This document shows positions 18,166-28,343 of a stretch of 64,000 bases of DNA, one piece after another. The position numbers and the translations under genes were made by a program. This DNA comes from Diacronema lutheri (Eukaryota > Haptophyta > Pavlovophyceae > Pavlovales > Pavlovaceae), in assembly GCA_019448385.1 (NCBI GenBank), contig JAGTXO010000030.1:248001-312000 (forward strand), read 5' to 3'. The stretch's first letter is position 1, and each line of letters starts with the position of its first letter. Under the pieces are notes generated by a model. That model ran no database searches, was not told the origin of the DNA, and was given only the letters and a program-made list of their open reading frames with translations.

Positions 18166-19767
18166 TCAATCATCAGCCTCGCGCGCAAGACGAAGCATGT
18201 CCTCCACCGCGACCACCTTGCGCAGGCGCTTGCCGCTTGCCGCGCCCGCCTCGCGCTCGTGCCTATCGATGCGCTCCCAGCCGGCAAAGTCGACGGGCCG
18301 CACGCCGCGCCCGGCGAGCAGCGCGCGCAGCGAGCCATCACCCTCGGCGTCGAGGCCGCCGCGCGCCGCGCCATCCGTACCGGCGCGCGCGCCGAGCGTG
18401 CCAGCCGCGCGATCGGCCAAGATCGCCGCGGCCGTCTCCGCGCCGTCGCCAATGTTGCTCAGCACGACGCCGCTCGGCCCGCGCTTGTACCAACCGGAGC
18501 AGTAGAGTCCGGGCAGAGGCATGGCGGCCGCGTCCGCAGAGCCGAGCACGCGGCCGTGCGCCGACGGGACGAGCGAGCGGCGCGCGTCAAAGGGCACGCC
18601 TGGCAGCGCGGACGGCAAATAACCGATCGATCGGAAGGCGTAACCGCATGGCGTGCGCTCGTACTCGCCGGTGCCGACCGCGCTGCGCCCGTCGGGGGAG
18701 AGCTGCGTGCGCTCGAAGCGGACGGCGCCGAGCTCGCCGGCCACCTCGCCCCCATTGCCAGCGCGCGCGCCCGCGTCGACGCCCGCCGGCTCAAACCCCA
18801 CCGGCTGCATGTGGAAGGCGAGCACGATCTCGCGCTCGAACTGCCGCGCCACTCCACCACCGCCCACGCTCTCGAGCCACAGCTTGCGCAGCAGCTCGGC
18901 CTGGCGGCGGCGCGGGCGGTCGGCCTCGCCCGAGAGCGCGGCGAGCGCGCGCTCGGAGAGCGCACCGCCCTCGTCGTCGGCCGTGCCATGCGAGCCGGCG
19001 TCGGCGTTGCACCCAAGCAACACGCTCAGCCGCACGCCGTCGAGTTTCGAGAGCTCGCGCAACTCTTTGGTGGTGAAGGCGGCCTGGAGCGGGCCGCGAC
19101 GGCCGGTGACGATGACGCGCCGGATCGCCGAGCGCTCGAGCGCCGCGAGCGCCTCGGACGCGATGTCCGTGCTCGCAAGCTCCGCCGGCCGTTTGGTGAG
19201 GACGCGTGCGACGTCGAGCGCCACGTTGCCTTGGCCGATCACGATGGCGGTGTCGTGGCGCGAGAGGTCCCAGCCGGCGCGCGCGCAATCCGGATGGCCG
19301 CTATACCACGCCACAAACTCGCGCGCTGAGCTCACGCCGCGCAAGCCCTCGCCCGGCAGCCGCAGCGCTCGGTCGCCGTCCGCGCCGCACGCGAGCACGA
19401 CCGCGTCGTAGCGCGCGCGCAGCTCGTCGACGGAGACGGTGAGCCCGGCGCCGTCTGCGACGCGCACGTTGCCGGCAAAGCGCACGCGCGCGTCGCGCGC
19501 GATCCCTGTAAAACGCTCCGTCACGTTCTTCACCTCGGGGTGGTCGGGCGCGACGCCGTACCGGACGAGCCCAAACGGCACGGGCAGCCGGTCGAGGATG
19601 TCGACGCGCACGTCGGGCGAGCCCTTGAGAAGCGCGTCGGCGGTGTAGAAGCCAGCCGGGCCGCTCCCCACAATGCACACACGCCACGCGCCGCCGCCCG
19701 TCGCCGCTGACGAGGCCAGCGCGCGGCGCGCGGCGCGCACGAGCATCGACGATGCCCCGGGCGCCAT
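18166..19767 (-). CDS. FDXR: Adrenodoxin-type NADPH:ferredoxin reductase, mitochondrial
   Basis: 533-residue FAD enzyme that passes electrons from NADPH to mitochondrial ferredoxin, feeding Fe-S cluster, heme A or sterol chemistry. A short presequence (SSMLVRAARRALASSAA) precedes the FAD-binding motif VCIVGSGPAGFYTADALL. Family hallmarks follow: PFGLVRYGVAPDHPEVKNV, then NADPH-binding IVIGQGNVALDVARVL, and VTGRRGPLQAAFT. Near the C-terminus is GWYKRGPSGVVLSNIGDG, the family's late FAD/NADP block. It is slightly longer than animal FDXR because of Ala/Gly-rich insertions. ATG at 19767; intronless. Divergent with the coiled-coil gene, 53 bp between starts. Confidence 0.95.
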   Translation of the reverse strand: MAPGASSMLVRAARRALASSAATGGGAWRVCIVGSGPAGFYTADALLKGSPDVRVDILDRLPVPFGLVRYGVAPDHPEVKNVTERFTGIARDARVRFAGNVRVADGAGLTVSVDELRARYDAVVLACGADGDRALRLPGEGLRGVSSAREFVAWYSGHPDCARAGWDLSRHDTAIVIGQGNVALDVARVLTKRPAELASTDIASEALAALERSAIRRVIVTGRRGPLQAAFTTKELRELSKLDGVRLSVLLGCNADAGSHGTADDEGGALSERALAALSGEADRPRRRQAELLRKLWLESVGGGGVARQFEREIVLAFHMQPVGFEPAGVDAGARAGNGGEVAGELGAVRFERTQLSPDGRSAVGTGEYERTPCGYAFRSIGYLPSALPGVPFDARRSLVPSAHGRVLGSADAAAMPLPGLYCSGWYKRGPSGVVLSNIGDGAETAAAILADRAAGTLGARAGTDGAARGGLDAEGDGSLRALLAGRGVRPVDFAGWERIDRHEREAGAASGKRLRKVVAVEDMLRLAREADD

Positions 19768-19820
19768 CGTGTGATCGTCCGCCGTCACGACCGACGACTT
19801 TTCAAAGGCGCGACCGACCG
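19768..19820. promoter_or_regulatory. Shared divergent promoter, FDXR / coiled-coil gene
   Basis: 53 bp between start codons. It contains GCGACCGACCG immediately upstream of the + strand ATG, matching a GGTCGGTCGG motif in other upstream regions of this window. Confidence 0.45.
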
Positions 19821-22069
19821 ATGCTGCGGACTGCCGGGCAGGGCCGTGGCTCGACGGGCGGAGGTGGCCCGCCGAGCACACACCACGAGCAGATGCTCTC
19901 GCTGCAGGCGTCGTTCCAGTCGGTGGTCGAGGAGTCGCAGGCCACCGCCGCCGAGCTCGACGCTGCGCGCCAGGAGATTGCGCTGCTGCGCGCCGAGCTC
20001 GACGGCACGCGCGCCGAGCTCGGAGCGCAGGTGTCGCGCGCCGACGCGGCCGCGGCGGAGGCGAGAACGCTCGCGCGGCGGGCGGAGCGGGCAGAGCACG
20101 CGGAGCACTTGCTCCTCGCCGGACCACCGTCGGACGCCGCCGCCACTGCCGCCATGGCCGCCGCGCGCTCGGCGCGCGCTGACGCGGCGGAGGCGGGCGT
20201 GAGCCTGCGCCTGCTGCGCGACGAGTGCGTCGCGGCTGACCGGCTGTGCGTCGCGCTCGCGGAGAGTCGAATGCGCGAGAGGCGCTCGGCGGCACAGCTG
20301 CGCGACGCCTCCGCCGCGCTCGCGCAGCTCTCCGCCGCCGCCCTCGCCGCGCGCGCGCCACCCGCTACGCCAGCGTCTCCCGCCGGAGCGCTGCCATTTG
20401 GCGCCGGCGCAGCGCTCGCGCCGCCAACGTCGCAGCGCGTGGCGCGCACGCCGTCGTTCGGCAGGCGTTCGCGCTCCAATTCGGTCGACGAGGCGGAGAA
20501 GATCCGGCTGCTCTCCGCCTCACTGAGCGACGTTGCAGCTGAGCTGGGCAAACGTGACTCGGCTCTTGCCGCCAGCCATGCTGCTCTCAACTCCCTCCGG
20601 GCGTCAATCAACGCGTCCGAGCCGGCGGCGCGAGAAGACGACGGCGGCGGCGGTGGCGGCAGCGGCGCGGCGGACGCGGGCGCACGCCGCGTCGACGCCG
20701 GCGCGGACGACGCGGCCGCCGAGCTCGCGGCCGCGCGGCGCGACGCGGCGGCGGCGCGCGCCGAGCTCGGCGCTGTGCGAGCGGCTGCAGACGAGGCCCA
20801 GCGTTTCTACGACCGGCAGTGGGCTGAGATGGCGGCCAATCAGACGCGGCTCGAAGGCGCGTGGCAGGATGAGCTCCGCCGTGTCCGCTCCGAACTCGGC
20901 CGCTCGCCGGCCGTCCTCAGCCGCGCGGAGGCGGCGGTCGCGGCGGACGCGGCGGACGCGGCGGACGCGGGCGGCTCGCCCGCCGACAACGCGGCCGGGC
21001 GCGCGCCGACCGCCGACAACGTCGCGGCAGGGGCGGCGGCGGTGGCGGTGGCAGCGGCGGCGGCGACGCCGCGCGGCGAGTCGGGGCCTCAGGCGCTTTC
21101 GCGCACGCCGAGCGCGCGCGCCGCGCCCGCCGCCCTCTCGACGCCGTCGCGCGCGCAGACGCTCCGTCCGGGCGCTGCGCCGGACAGCCCAGCGGATCGG
21201 CTGCGCGGCGGCAGTGCGGGCGGCGCGGGTGGCACGGGCGGTGCAGAAGCGCGCGTGCGCGAGCTCGAGGCCGAGGTGGCGTCGCTGCGCGCCTCGCGCG
21301 CGCAGCTTCGTCTCGCGCTCGACGCGCAGGAGATGACAATGGTGACGGTCAACGACATGCTCACTGCCGCGGCGACGCCATCGCGCGATGCGCACGCCGA
21401 CGACGCGCGCGCGGCCGACGCCGGCGGCGCGTTGCCGCGCACGGCCGAGCCGGCGACGAGCGCGGTGGGCGACGTGGCGGGCGACGCGGCGGGCGACGTG
21501 GCGGGCGGCGCGGTGGGCGAGGTGATCGACGTAACGTCCCGCGTTGCGCATGACGAGCGGACGGCCCGCCTCGAGCGTGAGCTCGCGGACGCGAGCGCAG
21601 AGGGCGCGGCGCGGCGCGCAGAGGGCGCAGCCATGCGTGCAGCGCTCGCCGACTGCGACAGCGCGCTCACGGCGGCGCTCGTGCGCGGGCGGCGAGCGGA
21701 AGAGCGCGCCAAGCGAGCGGAGGAGCGCGTCGAGACGACGACCGTTGCTGCAGAGGAGGCGGCGCGCGCCGCGCGGTCGCGCTCTTCCTCCGTTTGCGGC
21801 GCGGACGGCAGCGTCGGACGGAGCGCGTCGCTGTCAGAGGCGGAGGCGAGCGCGCTGCGCGCGCGCGCGCGGCGCGCTGAGCGCGAGGTGACGGCGGCGA
21901 GGGAGGAGGCGGCGGCGCTGCGCGCGGCGATGCGCGAGTCGGCGCGCGCCGCAGCAGCGCTCCACCGCGAGCGCCCCGAGGCGCCGTTGTCGGAGTGGCT
22001 GTTACCGGACGAGCAGCACTCTTCGCAGCAGCAGCAGCAGCAGCTGCCGCAACTGCAGCATCAGCCTTC

Positions 22070-22101
<32 letters not shown>

Positions 22102-25100
22102 CGGCGGCTGCGGCGGCTGCGGCGCGTCTGCACGACTTTGAGGCGCAGCTGCAGCAGGCGAACGCCCGCCTCGCCCTCGCCGAGGCTCGCGCGATCGCGG
22201 CGGAGCGCGTTGCGGCAACTTTGACGAGCGACGCGCTCGTCAACGCGCGTGCGCCGCCGCTTCTCAACGGATTCGCGCAGCCGCCGCTGCCGGCAGGGCG
22301 CGCGCTGCCGTGCGAGGCGGCGCCATGCTGCACGCCCTTGGCGGCGGGGCCTTCGGCGCCCGCGTGGGCAGCCCTCGCGCAACCTCGCTCGCCACCGCCG
22401 CGCGCGCGCCGGCCGAGCGGCCCACGCCATGCCGGCGTCGCGGCGATGGGCGTCGCGGCGACGGCGGACGGCGTGGGACACGAGACGCACGTCGACGCGC
22501 CGCCTGTCGCTGCGCCGGTGCCGCCGCGTGTCGCCGACGTGCTGCCGCCGCCTGTCGCGCCGCCGCCCGACACGCCGCTGCCAGCGCCGTCGGCGCAGCC
22601 GCCCGCGCCGCCCGCGCCGCCCGCGCCGCCCGCGACGGTTGCGACGGCCGCAGGCGGCGCCGGCTGGGAGGCAGTGAGCTGGCGCGCAGCGCTCGCCTCG
22701 CTCGACGAGCGGTGGCGCGCGCAGGTCTCGGCGGTGCAGGCCGCGTACGACCGTGCACTCGTGCAGGCGGACGCCGAGCGCGCGCGCGCCGACGCCGCAG
22801 AGGCGCGCATGGCGGCAGCGGCCGTTTCGTCAATGCCGTGCGCTGTTGCGGCCGCGAGCGGCGCAAGCGGCTCAGGCGGCGCGGAGCATGGCGGTGGCGG
22901 TGCCGCGCGGGCGCTGCCGGTGCTCAGCGCGGTGCAGGTGATGGCGAGCGCGCGTGGCGGCGTGCGCGCCGCCGCCGCCGCCGCGCTTGGCGCCGACGGC
23001 ACAGACGACGGCGGCGTGGAGGCGCGCGCGTGGGCGCAGCTGCTGCTGCTCGAGCTGACCAACGTCGAGGCGACGCGCACGGCGGAGACGCGCGCGCTGC
23101 GCGCCGAAGTCGCCGAGGCTCGCGCGCACGCCGACGCCGCGCGCGCCGGCACGCTCGCGCGCGCTAGCGCGCGCGCGCGCGGCCTCGGCGAGGGCGACGA
23201 CGTGCTCGTCCTGCGCACACAGCACGCGGCGGCGTGTGCGGCGCTCGACGAGGCGAGCGCGGACGCGAGCGCGGCAGAGGCGCGCGCGCGCGCCGCGGAG
23301 GCCGCGCTCGCTGAGCGCACGGCTGAGCGCAACCTTGCGATCAGGGCGGCGGACGACGCGGACATGGCCCGCGGCGCGGCTGAAGCGCACGCGGGCGCGG
23401 CGGACGCGGGCGCGGCGGACGCGGCGCGCGCGGCGGAGGAGCTGCGCGCGCAGCTTCGCGCGGCGCTCGCGCTCGAGTCGGAGCGCCGGCAGGCCGACCG
23501 CGACGAGCTGGAGCTGTGCGCGCAGCTCGAGGCGCGCGTGCGGCAGCTCGAGCACGAGCGCGACGCGGAGGGGCAGGTCGCGGCCGAGGCGGGCAGGCAG
23601 CTGCGCGCGCGCGACGCGAGCGGCGAGGCGGCGGCGGCGCGACAGACCGCGCTTCATGCGGCGCTTGCCGACGCCGAGCGCCGCGTGGCCGAGGCGAACG
23701 GCGCGCGCGCGGCAGAGGGCACAGCCGCGGCGCACGCGGCGGCGCGCGCGGACGAGGCGCTCGCCGCCGCGCGCGACGCGGCGGACGCGGCCTGGCGGCG
23801 CGCGGTCGCCGCCGAGACAGCGCTCGCCGACGCGGCCACGCTCTCCGCGTCCGCGCGTGCCGAGCTCGCGAGCCTCGCCTCGCAGCTCGGCGAGGCCGAA
23901 GCGGCGACCGCCGCGCTGCGCGCGCGGCTCGGCGCGACGGAAGAGTCGGCGGCCGCCGCGCGGCGCAGCGCGGCGGAGGCGCAGGCCGATGCGGAGCGCG
24001 CGCGGCGCGAGGCGGCGGAGGCGACGGTGCGCGCGCGCGTCCGCCCTCCCTGCCGCGACCGACCGACCGACCGGCGCGCGCGCGCGCCGGCCGCTCACCG
24101 CCGCGTGGGTGCGCGCGCGCGCGCGGCGCGCGCGCCAATCGATCGATCAATTCGCCAATCGATCAATTCGCCAATCGATCAATTCGCCAATCGATCAATT
24201 CGCCAATCGATCAATTCGCCAATCGATCGCGCGCGCGCGCAGGCGCGCAACGCCAAGGCGCAGACGCGCGCGGCCGCGGAGGCGGCCGAAGCGCTCGCCG
24301 CCTCGCGCGCGACCGCCGCGGCCGCCGCGCGCCGCGCCGACGCGCTCGCCGCCGAGCTCGCCGCGGTGCGCACGGCGGCGCTCGAGCGCGCGGCTGTGCA
24401 GACCTCGGCGGCTGAACGCGAGGCGAGCGAGCTGCGCGAGCTGCGCGGGCGCGTGGGCTCGCTCGAGGAGGACCGGCGACGGTGCGTGCGCAAGCCGAGC
24501 GTCGCGCGCCGCCGCGCCCACCGGTGCGCCCCGGCGGCTGCCGCCGCGCGCGCGCGCGCGCCGCCGCCGCCGCCGTGCGCTTGGCTCACGCAGCCCATGC
24601 CCGTGCCATGCCGCGCTCGCGTGGGCGCGCCCGTCCACGCGCACGCGCACGGCTCCTCGTGCAAAGCACAGCCTCGTCGCCGACCTGCTCGTCGCGAACG
24701 CCGCGCGCAAGGCCGTCACCGACGCATCGCGCGCGCTGCGCGAGCGCGCAAGCCGCGACGCGGCGGCCGCGCTCGCGGCTTCGTCAATCGCGCCGTCGCG
24801 CGCGATGAGCACGTGGCCTGCCACGCCGACGGGTGGCGTCTCGCCGCGCGGTGCGAGCTCACTCGTCGACGCCGCGCCGCCCTCGGCGCTCGACCCCGGC
24901 GCCACTCGCGCGCGCGGCGCCGCGCACTTTGATGGCCAGAGCGCAGCGGCTGAAGCGGGCGCGCGCGTGTCGCCGCCGGCGGCGGCGGTGCGGCACGCGC
25001 CCACGACGCCGCCGTTGGCCGCGCACTTCGCGGCCGACGTGAACGCGTACAGCGCGTACAGCTGGGCGGCGGATGCGGACGGGCCCGCGCCGCAGCGGCC

Positions 25101-25443
25101 GCGCGCTGGGTCTGTCGAAAATTCGCCGGCCGCGCACGAGAGCGCGCGGCTGAACGCCGAGCTCGCCGCCGCGCTCGCCGCGAGCGCGGAGGCGCAGGCC
25201 GTGCGTCGGCAGATGCACAGCCGGCTCAGCAAGCTCGCCACCCCCTCCGCCGCGTCCGTCGCCGGCACGTCTATGCGCACCAGCCCGGAGGAGGGGCACG
25301 CGTGCGCGGCGGCGACGACGGCTGCGTGCGCGCGGCATGGCGTGTGCGCGCCCGTGGCGAATGGCGCGGAGCGCGAGCGCGCGGCGGAGTGGGAGGCGCT
25401 GCAGGCGCAGCTGCACGCGGCGCGCGCTCGACCCCGGAATTAG
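19821..25443 (+). CDS. Large coiled-coil protein, 1,738 residues, function unknown
   Basis: No catalytic domain is recognised. Exons: 19821-24026, 24243-24481, 24672-25443; joined length stays in frame. Most of the protein is Ala/Arg/Glu-rich heptad sequence (e.g. AARQEIALLRAELDGTRAEL near the N-terminus and repeated REEAAALRA-type stretches), broken by Gly/Ala/Pro-rich linkers. A poly-Gln region lies at about residues 735-760. Such architecture suits golgin, centrosomal or basal-body scaffolds, but nothing here decides between them. The first intron (216 bp, stop-free) consists largely of a 16-bp repeat. The second changes frame, and its removal joins SLEEDRR to LVADLLVANAARKAV. The stop falls in a 27-bp tandem repeat. 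Divergent with FDXR. Confidence 0.7.
24135..24232 (+). repeat. 16-bp minisatellite in coiled-coil gene intron
   Basis: Five to six copies of CAATCGATCAATTCGC inside intron 24027-24242. They are AT-richer than the surroundings and contain nested ATCGAT palindromes. Confidence 0.9.
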
Positions 25444-25500
25444 GAAGCGCGCGCTCGACCCCGGAATTAGGAAGCGCGCGCTCGACCCCAAAATTAGGAA
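25422..25500 (+). repeat. 27-bp tandem repeat spanning the stop codon
   Basis: Three units of GCGCGCTCGACCCCGGAATT plus AGGAAGC. The first unit supplies the TAG stop of the coiled-coil gene; the other two lie in its 3' UTR and repeat the same stop in other frames. Confidence 0.85.
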
Positions 25501-25558
25501 GCGGCAGCGCTGACGCCGCTGCCTAAAGAGCCCACACGGCCCCTAGATTCCTCGCTTC

Positions 25559-26332
25559 CTACCGCGGCTCGCACACGCCGCAGATCATCGGCATGATGCG
25601 GGCCCAACCGGCGCGCGGTCGCGCGGACTCGCAGCTCGACCGGCGCACCCACCGCCCCGTGCGCTCGCCGATGCGGTCGAGCGCGGCGCCCGTGTCGCGG
25701 CAGAGCTGGCAGCCGTCGCCGCACAGGTTCCAAAGCGGCTGCATCGCGCTCTGCGCTGCGCGCCGCCAGCCCGGCTCGGCGGCGACGTGCTCGAGAAAGA
25801 GCAGTTGGCCTTTGCCCGGCCGGAGCAGGGCCGCGCACTCGCTCAGCGCCGCGTCGACGTCGGGCACGCTGCACAGGACGAGCAGGCAGGTGATCGCATC
25901 GAACGAGCCCGCCGCCGCGCCGCCCGTCGCGGCCGCGTATTGCGCAAGCGTCCCCTCGAAGAGCGAGATCGACACGCGCACGCCCGCGCGCGCGGCGTCG
26001 TCCTCTGCCACGCGAATCGCTGCGCGCAGCCGCGCGTGGAAGAAGGGATTGGGCTCGACGCAGACGAGCTCACGGACGCGCGGCGCGGCGGCGCCGCACA
26101 CGTACTTGAGCTGCGTGCCCGTGCCGCTGCCCACGTCGAGCACCCGCCCCTCGAGCCGCGCGCGCCGCACGAGCGCCTCCTTGCGCTCGCGCATCATGCC
26201 ATCCGCCAGTGACGTGCCCGCGTGCTTCCAGATGAAAGCAAAGAGCCAAGCGCGCGCGGTTGGCGAGAGGCGGAGCACCACGATGCCCGCCGCGCACGCC
26301 GAGCCCACCAGGGCCGCCGACGGCGCGCCCAT
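25559..26332 (-). CDS. Class I SAM methyltransferase, METTL7/TMT1-like
   Basis: 257 residues. A hydrophobic N-terminus (ALVGSACAAGIVVLRL) suggests membrane anchoring, as in METTL7 proteins. SAM-binding motif I is VLDVGSGTGTQLKY, the acidic residue of motif II is in CVEPNPFF, and motif IV is DAITCLLVLCSVPD. The late block LLFLEHVAAEPGWRRAAQ with a downstream GCQLCRDTG-like stretch resembles METTL7A/B, which methylate alkyl thiols; that is a family resemblance and not proof of substrate. ATG at 26332. Intronless. Convergent with the coiled-coil gene and divergent with the hydrolase gene. Confidence 0.8.
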   Translation of the reverse strand: MGAPSAALVGSACAAGIVVLRLSPTARAWLFAFIWKHAGTSLADGMMRERKEALVRRARLEGRVLDVGSGTGTQLKYVCGAAAPRVRELVCVEPNPFFHARLRAAIRVAEDDAARAGVRVSISLFEGTLAQYAAATGGAAAGSFDAITCLLVLCSVPDVDAALSECAALLRPGKGQLLFLEHVAAEPGWRRAAQSAMQPLWNLCGDGCQLCRDTGAALDRIGERTGRWVRRSSCESARPRAGWARIMPMICGVCEPR

Positions 26333-26423
26333 TTGGTCGGTCGGACGGCACGACACGCAAGACGTGTGCGACACGATCTTTAAAACTCGCCCGCATGTCT
26401 CGCCGTCCAGTCCGGGCGGTAAA
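26333..26423. promoter_or_regulatory. Shared divergent promoter, methyltransferase / hydrolase
   Basis: 91 bp between starts, with GGTCGGTCGGACGG near 26335 and CTTTAAAAC near 26380. Inferred bidirectional promoter. Confidence 0.45.
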
Positions 26424-27386
26424 ATGATGGGCGAGACTGGGGCTGTGCCAGCCGGAGCGGCGGCGGCGGCGGCGGTGGCGGCGCTCACGCTCGGCGTGCT
26501 CCCGACCCTACCGGCGGGACGGCTCGCGCGGGACGCGCGCTGGGGCGCGGCCGTGCGCGCAGCGTGGGCGGCCGACCCCGAGATCCGCGCGCTCCCACGC
26601 CGCGGCGCCGAGCTCGCCGTGACCGAGCTGCCGTACGAGCACGCAGGCGTGCGGCTGCACGGCCTCCTCGTCTGCCATGATGCGGGCGCCGCGCCGCGCC
26701 GAGCGCCGGGCGTCATTCTCGCGCACACGGGCGCAGGCCCGCGCGACTTGTTCCTCCTCTGGCGCGCAAGTGCCCTCGCCGCGCGCGGCCACGTCGTGCT
26801 CGTTGCTGACCTGTTCGGCGACGAGGACGGTGCGGCGTGGGACGCGCCATTCTCTCGCGCGCGCATGGATGAGCTGCGCGCCGACCGCGCGCTGCTCGGT
26901 GACCGGCTCGGTGCGGCCCTTTCGATGCTGCGCGCAGACGAGCGCGTCGACGGTGCGCGCTGCGCCGCGCTCGGCTGGTGCCTCGGCGGCCGCGCGGCCC
27001 TCGATCTCGCGCGACGTGGCGCCGACCTGCGCGCGGCCGTCTCTTTCCACGGCGTGCTTGACGCGCTGCCCGACGAGCTGCTTGCGCCGCACGTGCGCGC
27101 GCGTGTGCTCGTGTGCGACGGCGACCTCGACCCGCTGCAGAGCGACGGCGGGCGCGCCGCCATGCGCGAGCAGCTGCGCCGCGCGGGGGCCGATTTTGAA
27201 GTTGTCACGTACGGCCGTGCGGCGCACGGCTTCACTTGCCCAGCGCAGCGACTGAATGACGCCGACGGTTTTGACTTTGAGCCGATGGCCGCCGCGCGCG
27301 CGTGGGAGGGTGCGCGCACCTTCCTGCGCGACGCGCTCGACCCGGATGGCGACGGCGCACCAGCCGTGGGTGTGGGTCACAACTAG
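26424..27386 (+). CDS. Dienelactone-hydrolase-family alpha/beta hydrolase
   Basis: 320 residues. The nucleophile elbow is GWCLGG (cysteine nucleophile, about residue 188), the acid is in CDGDLDPL, and the catalytic His is in AHGFTCP, the standard Cys-Asp-His triad order of the dienelactone hydrolase family. The oxyanion-side strand reads GVILAHTGAG. The N-terminus has a hydrophobic Ala-rich stretch (about 8-31) that could be a signal, a transit peptide or an anchor. Two adjacent ATGs (26424, 26427) are both possible. Substrate unknown; many eukaryotic members act on small esters or lactones. Head-to-tail with the DUF1499 gene, 42 bp apart. Confidence 0.88.
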   Translation: MMGETGAVPAGAAAAAAVAALTLGVLPTLPAGRLARDARWGAAVRAAWAADPEIRALPRRGAELAVTELPYEHAGVRLHGLLVCHDAGAAPRRAPGVILAHTGAGPRDLFLLWRASALAARGHVVLVADLFGDEDGAAWDAPFSRARMDELRADRALLGDRLGAALSMLRADERVDGARCAALGWCLGGRAALDLARRGADLRAAVSFHGVLDALPDELLAPHVRARVLVCDGDLDPLQSDGGRAAMREQLRRAGADFEVVTYGRAAHGFTCPAQRLNDADGFDFEPMAAARAWEGARTFLRDALDPDGDGAPAVGVGHN

Positions 27387-27428
27387 ACTGAAAGTGATGC
27401 GCACGCGCAACTTTCCCGCCAAAGAGCG

Positions 27429-28022
27429 ATGGCGGTCAGCTCGCCGCTCCGCCCGCTGGGGGTCTCGTCGATGACGCTGGTCGCGATCGTCGCGTTCGCC
27501 GCGACGTCGGCGCTGAGCCGTCGCAGCACGGCGATTCGCGGGATCCGCACCGTCAGCGCGCTCCAGCTGGCGAGCTTCGCGTGTCTCTCCGCCTACTCGA
27601 ACCTTGGCGCATGGCCGGCGCCGTCCGAGGCGCACCTCGCCGCGCGCGAGCTCGCGCCGCTCGACGGACGGCCGTGCTGCATCCGGAGCGGGCCTTCGCA
27701 CGCGCCGATACCGTTCCCGCGCGGCGCGCGCGGCGTCGACACCGCGCGCGCGCTCGTCCGCGACGCCATCCTCGGTGGCCGTCTGCGCGCGCCGCACAAC
27801 TCCGCGCGGCTGCTGAGAGAGCGCGTTCTCGACGAGCGGTACGCGCACGCCCACTACGCGTTCCGCATCGGTCTCTTCCGCTTCGTCGATGACGTCGAGC
27901 TCCTCTTCGACGGGTCCAAGCGCGTGATCCACTTCCGCTCCGCCCTGCGCGTTGGGCAGGGCGACATGGGCGCAAATGCGGATCGCATCGCCGCGCTGCG
28001 CGCCGCGCTCGCGGCCGCCTAG
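27429..28022 (+). CDS. DUF1499 family protein
   Basis: 197 residues. The C-terminal half matches the DUF1499 family as I know it: FVDDVELLFDGSKRVIHF followed by RSALRVGQGDMGANADRI. The N-terminal part carries two hydrophobic stretches (TLVAIVAFAATSAL and VSALQLASFACLSAYS), so it is probably secreted or membrane-anchored, possibly in an organelle. DUF1499 proteins are found in bacteria, plastid-bearing eukaryotes and diatoms; their function is not established. It is intronless, on the same strand as the hydrolase gene and only 42 bp behind it, an unusually short head-to-tail gap for a eukaryote. Confidence 0.8.
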   Translation: MAVSSPLRPLGVSSMTLVAIVAFAATSALSRRSTAIRGIRTVSALQLASFACLSAYSNLGAWPAPSEAHLAARELAPLDGRPCCIRSGPSHAPIPFPRGARGVDTARALVRDAILGGRLRAPHNSARLLRERVLDERYAHAHYAFRIGLFRFVDDVELLFDGSKRVIHFRSALRVGQGDMGANADRIAALRAALAAA

Positions 28023-28343
28023 TTGAACGTGCGTGAGTTGTTGTGCTGTGCGTCGCTGCAGCGGTCACGCTCACGCGTTTGCCGGTCTGCGGGCAGAGGC
28101 GGCCAGACGTCCAGACTGCAGACCGCACGAGCCGTCGCGCGGCGCGAGAGAATCGGGCACTTGGCGCGCGCGCGGCAGCCGGCGCCGAGCCGACCGCGCG
28201 GCGAGCCCTGCTGCCGACTGCGCGCGCATTTGCCGATGGTGACGCCCCCGGTGACGACCCGCCCCTATGGGACTGCGTGCGTACTCCCTTGGCTGCCTCG
28301 GCGCACCATCGCTGCCGTCGCTCACGCGCGCCCCCTTGGCCGC
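28023..28343. other. Convergent intergenic region
   Basis: 321 bp between the DUF1499 and E1 stops. Only GC-driven frames; no recognised feature. It should carry both 3' UTRs. Confidence 0.45.
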
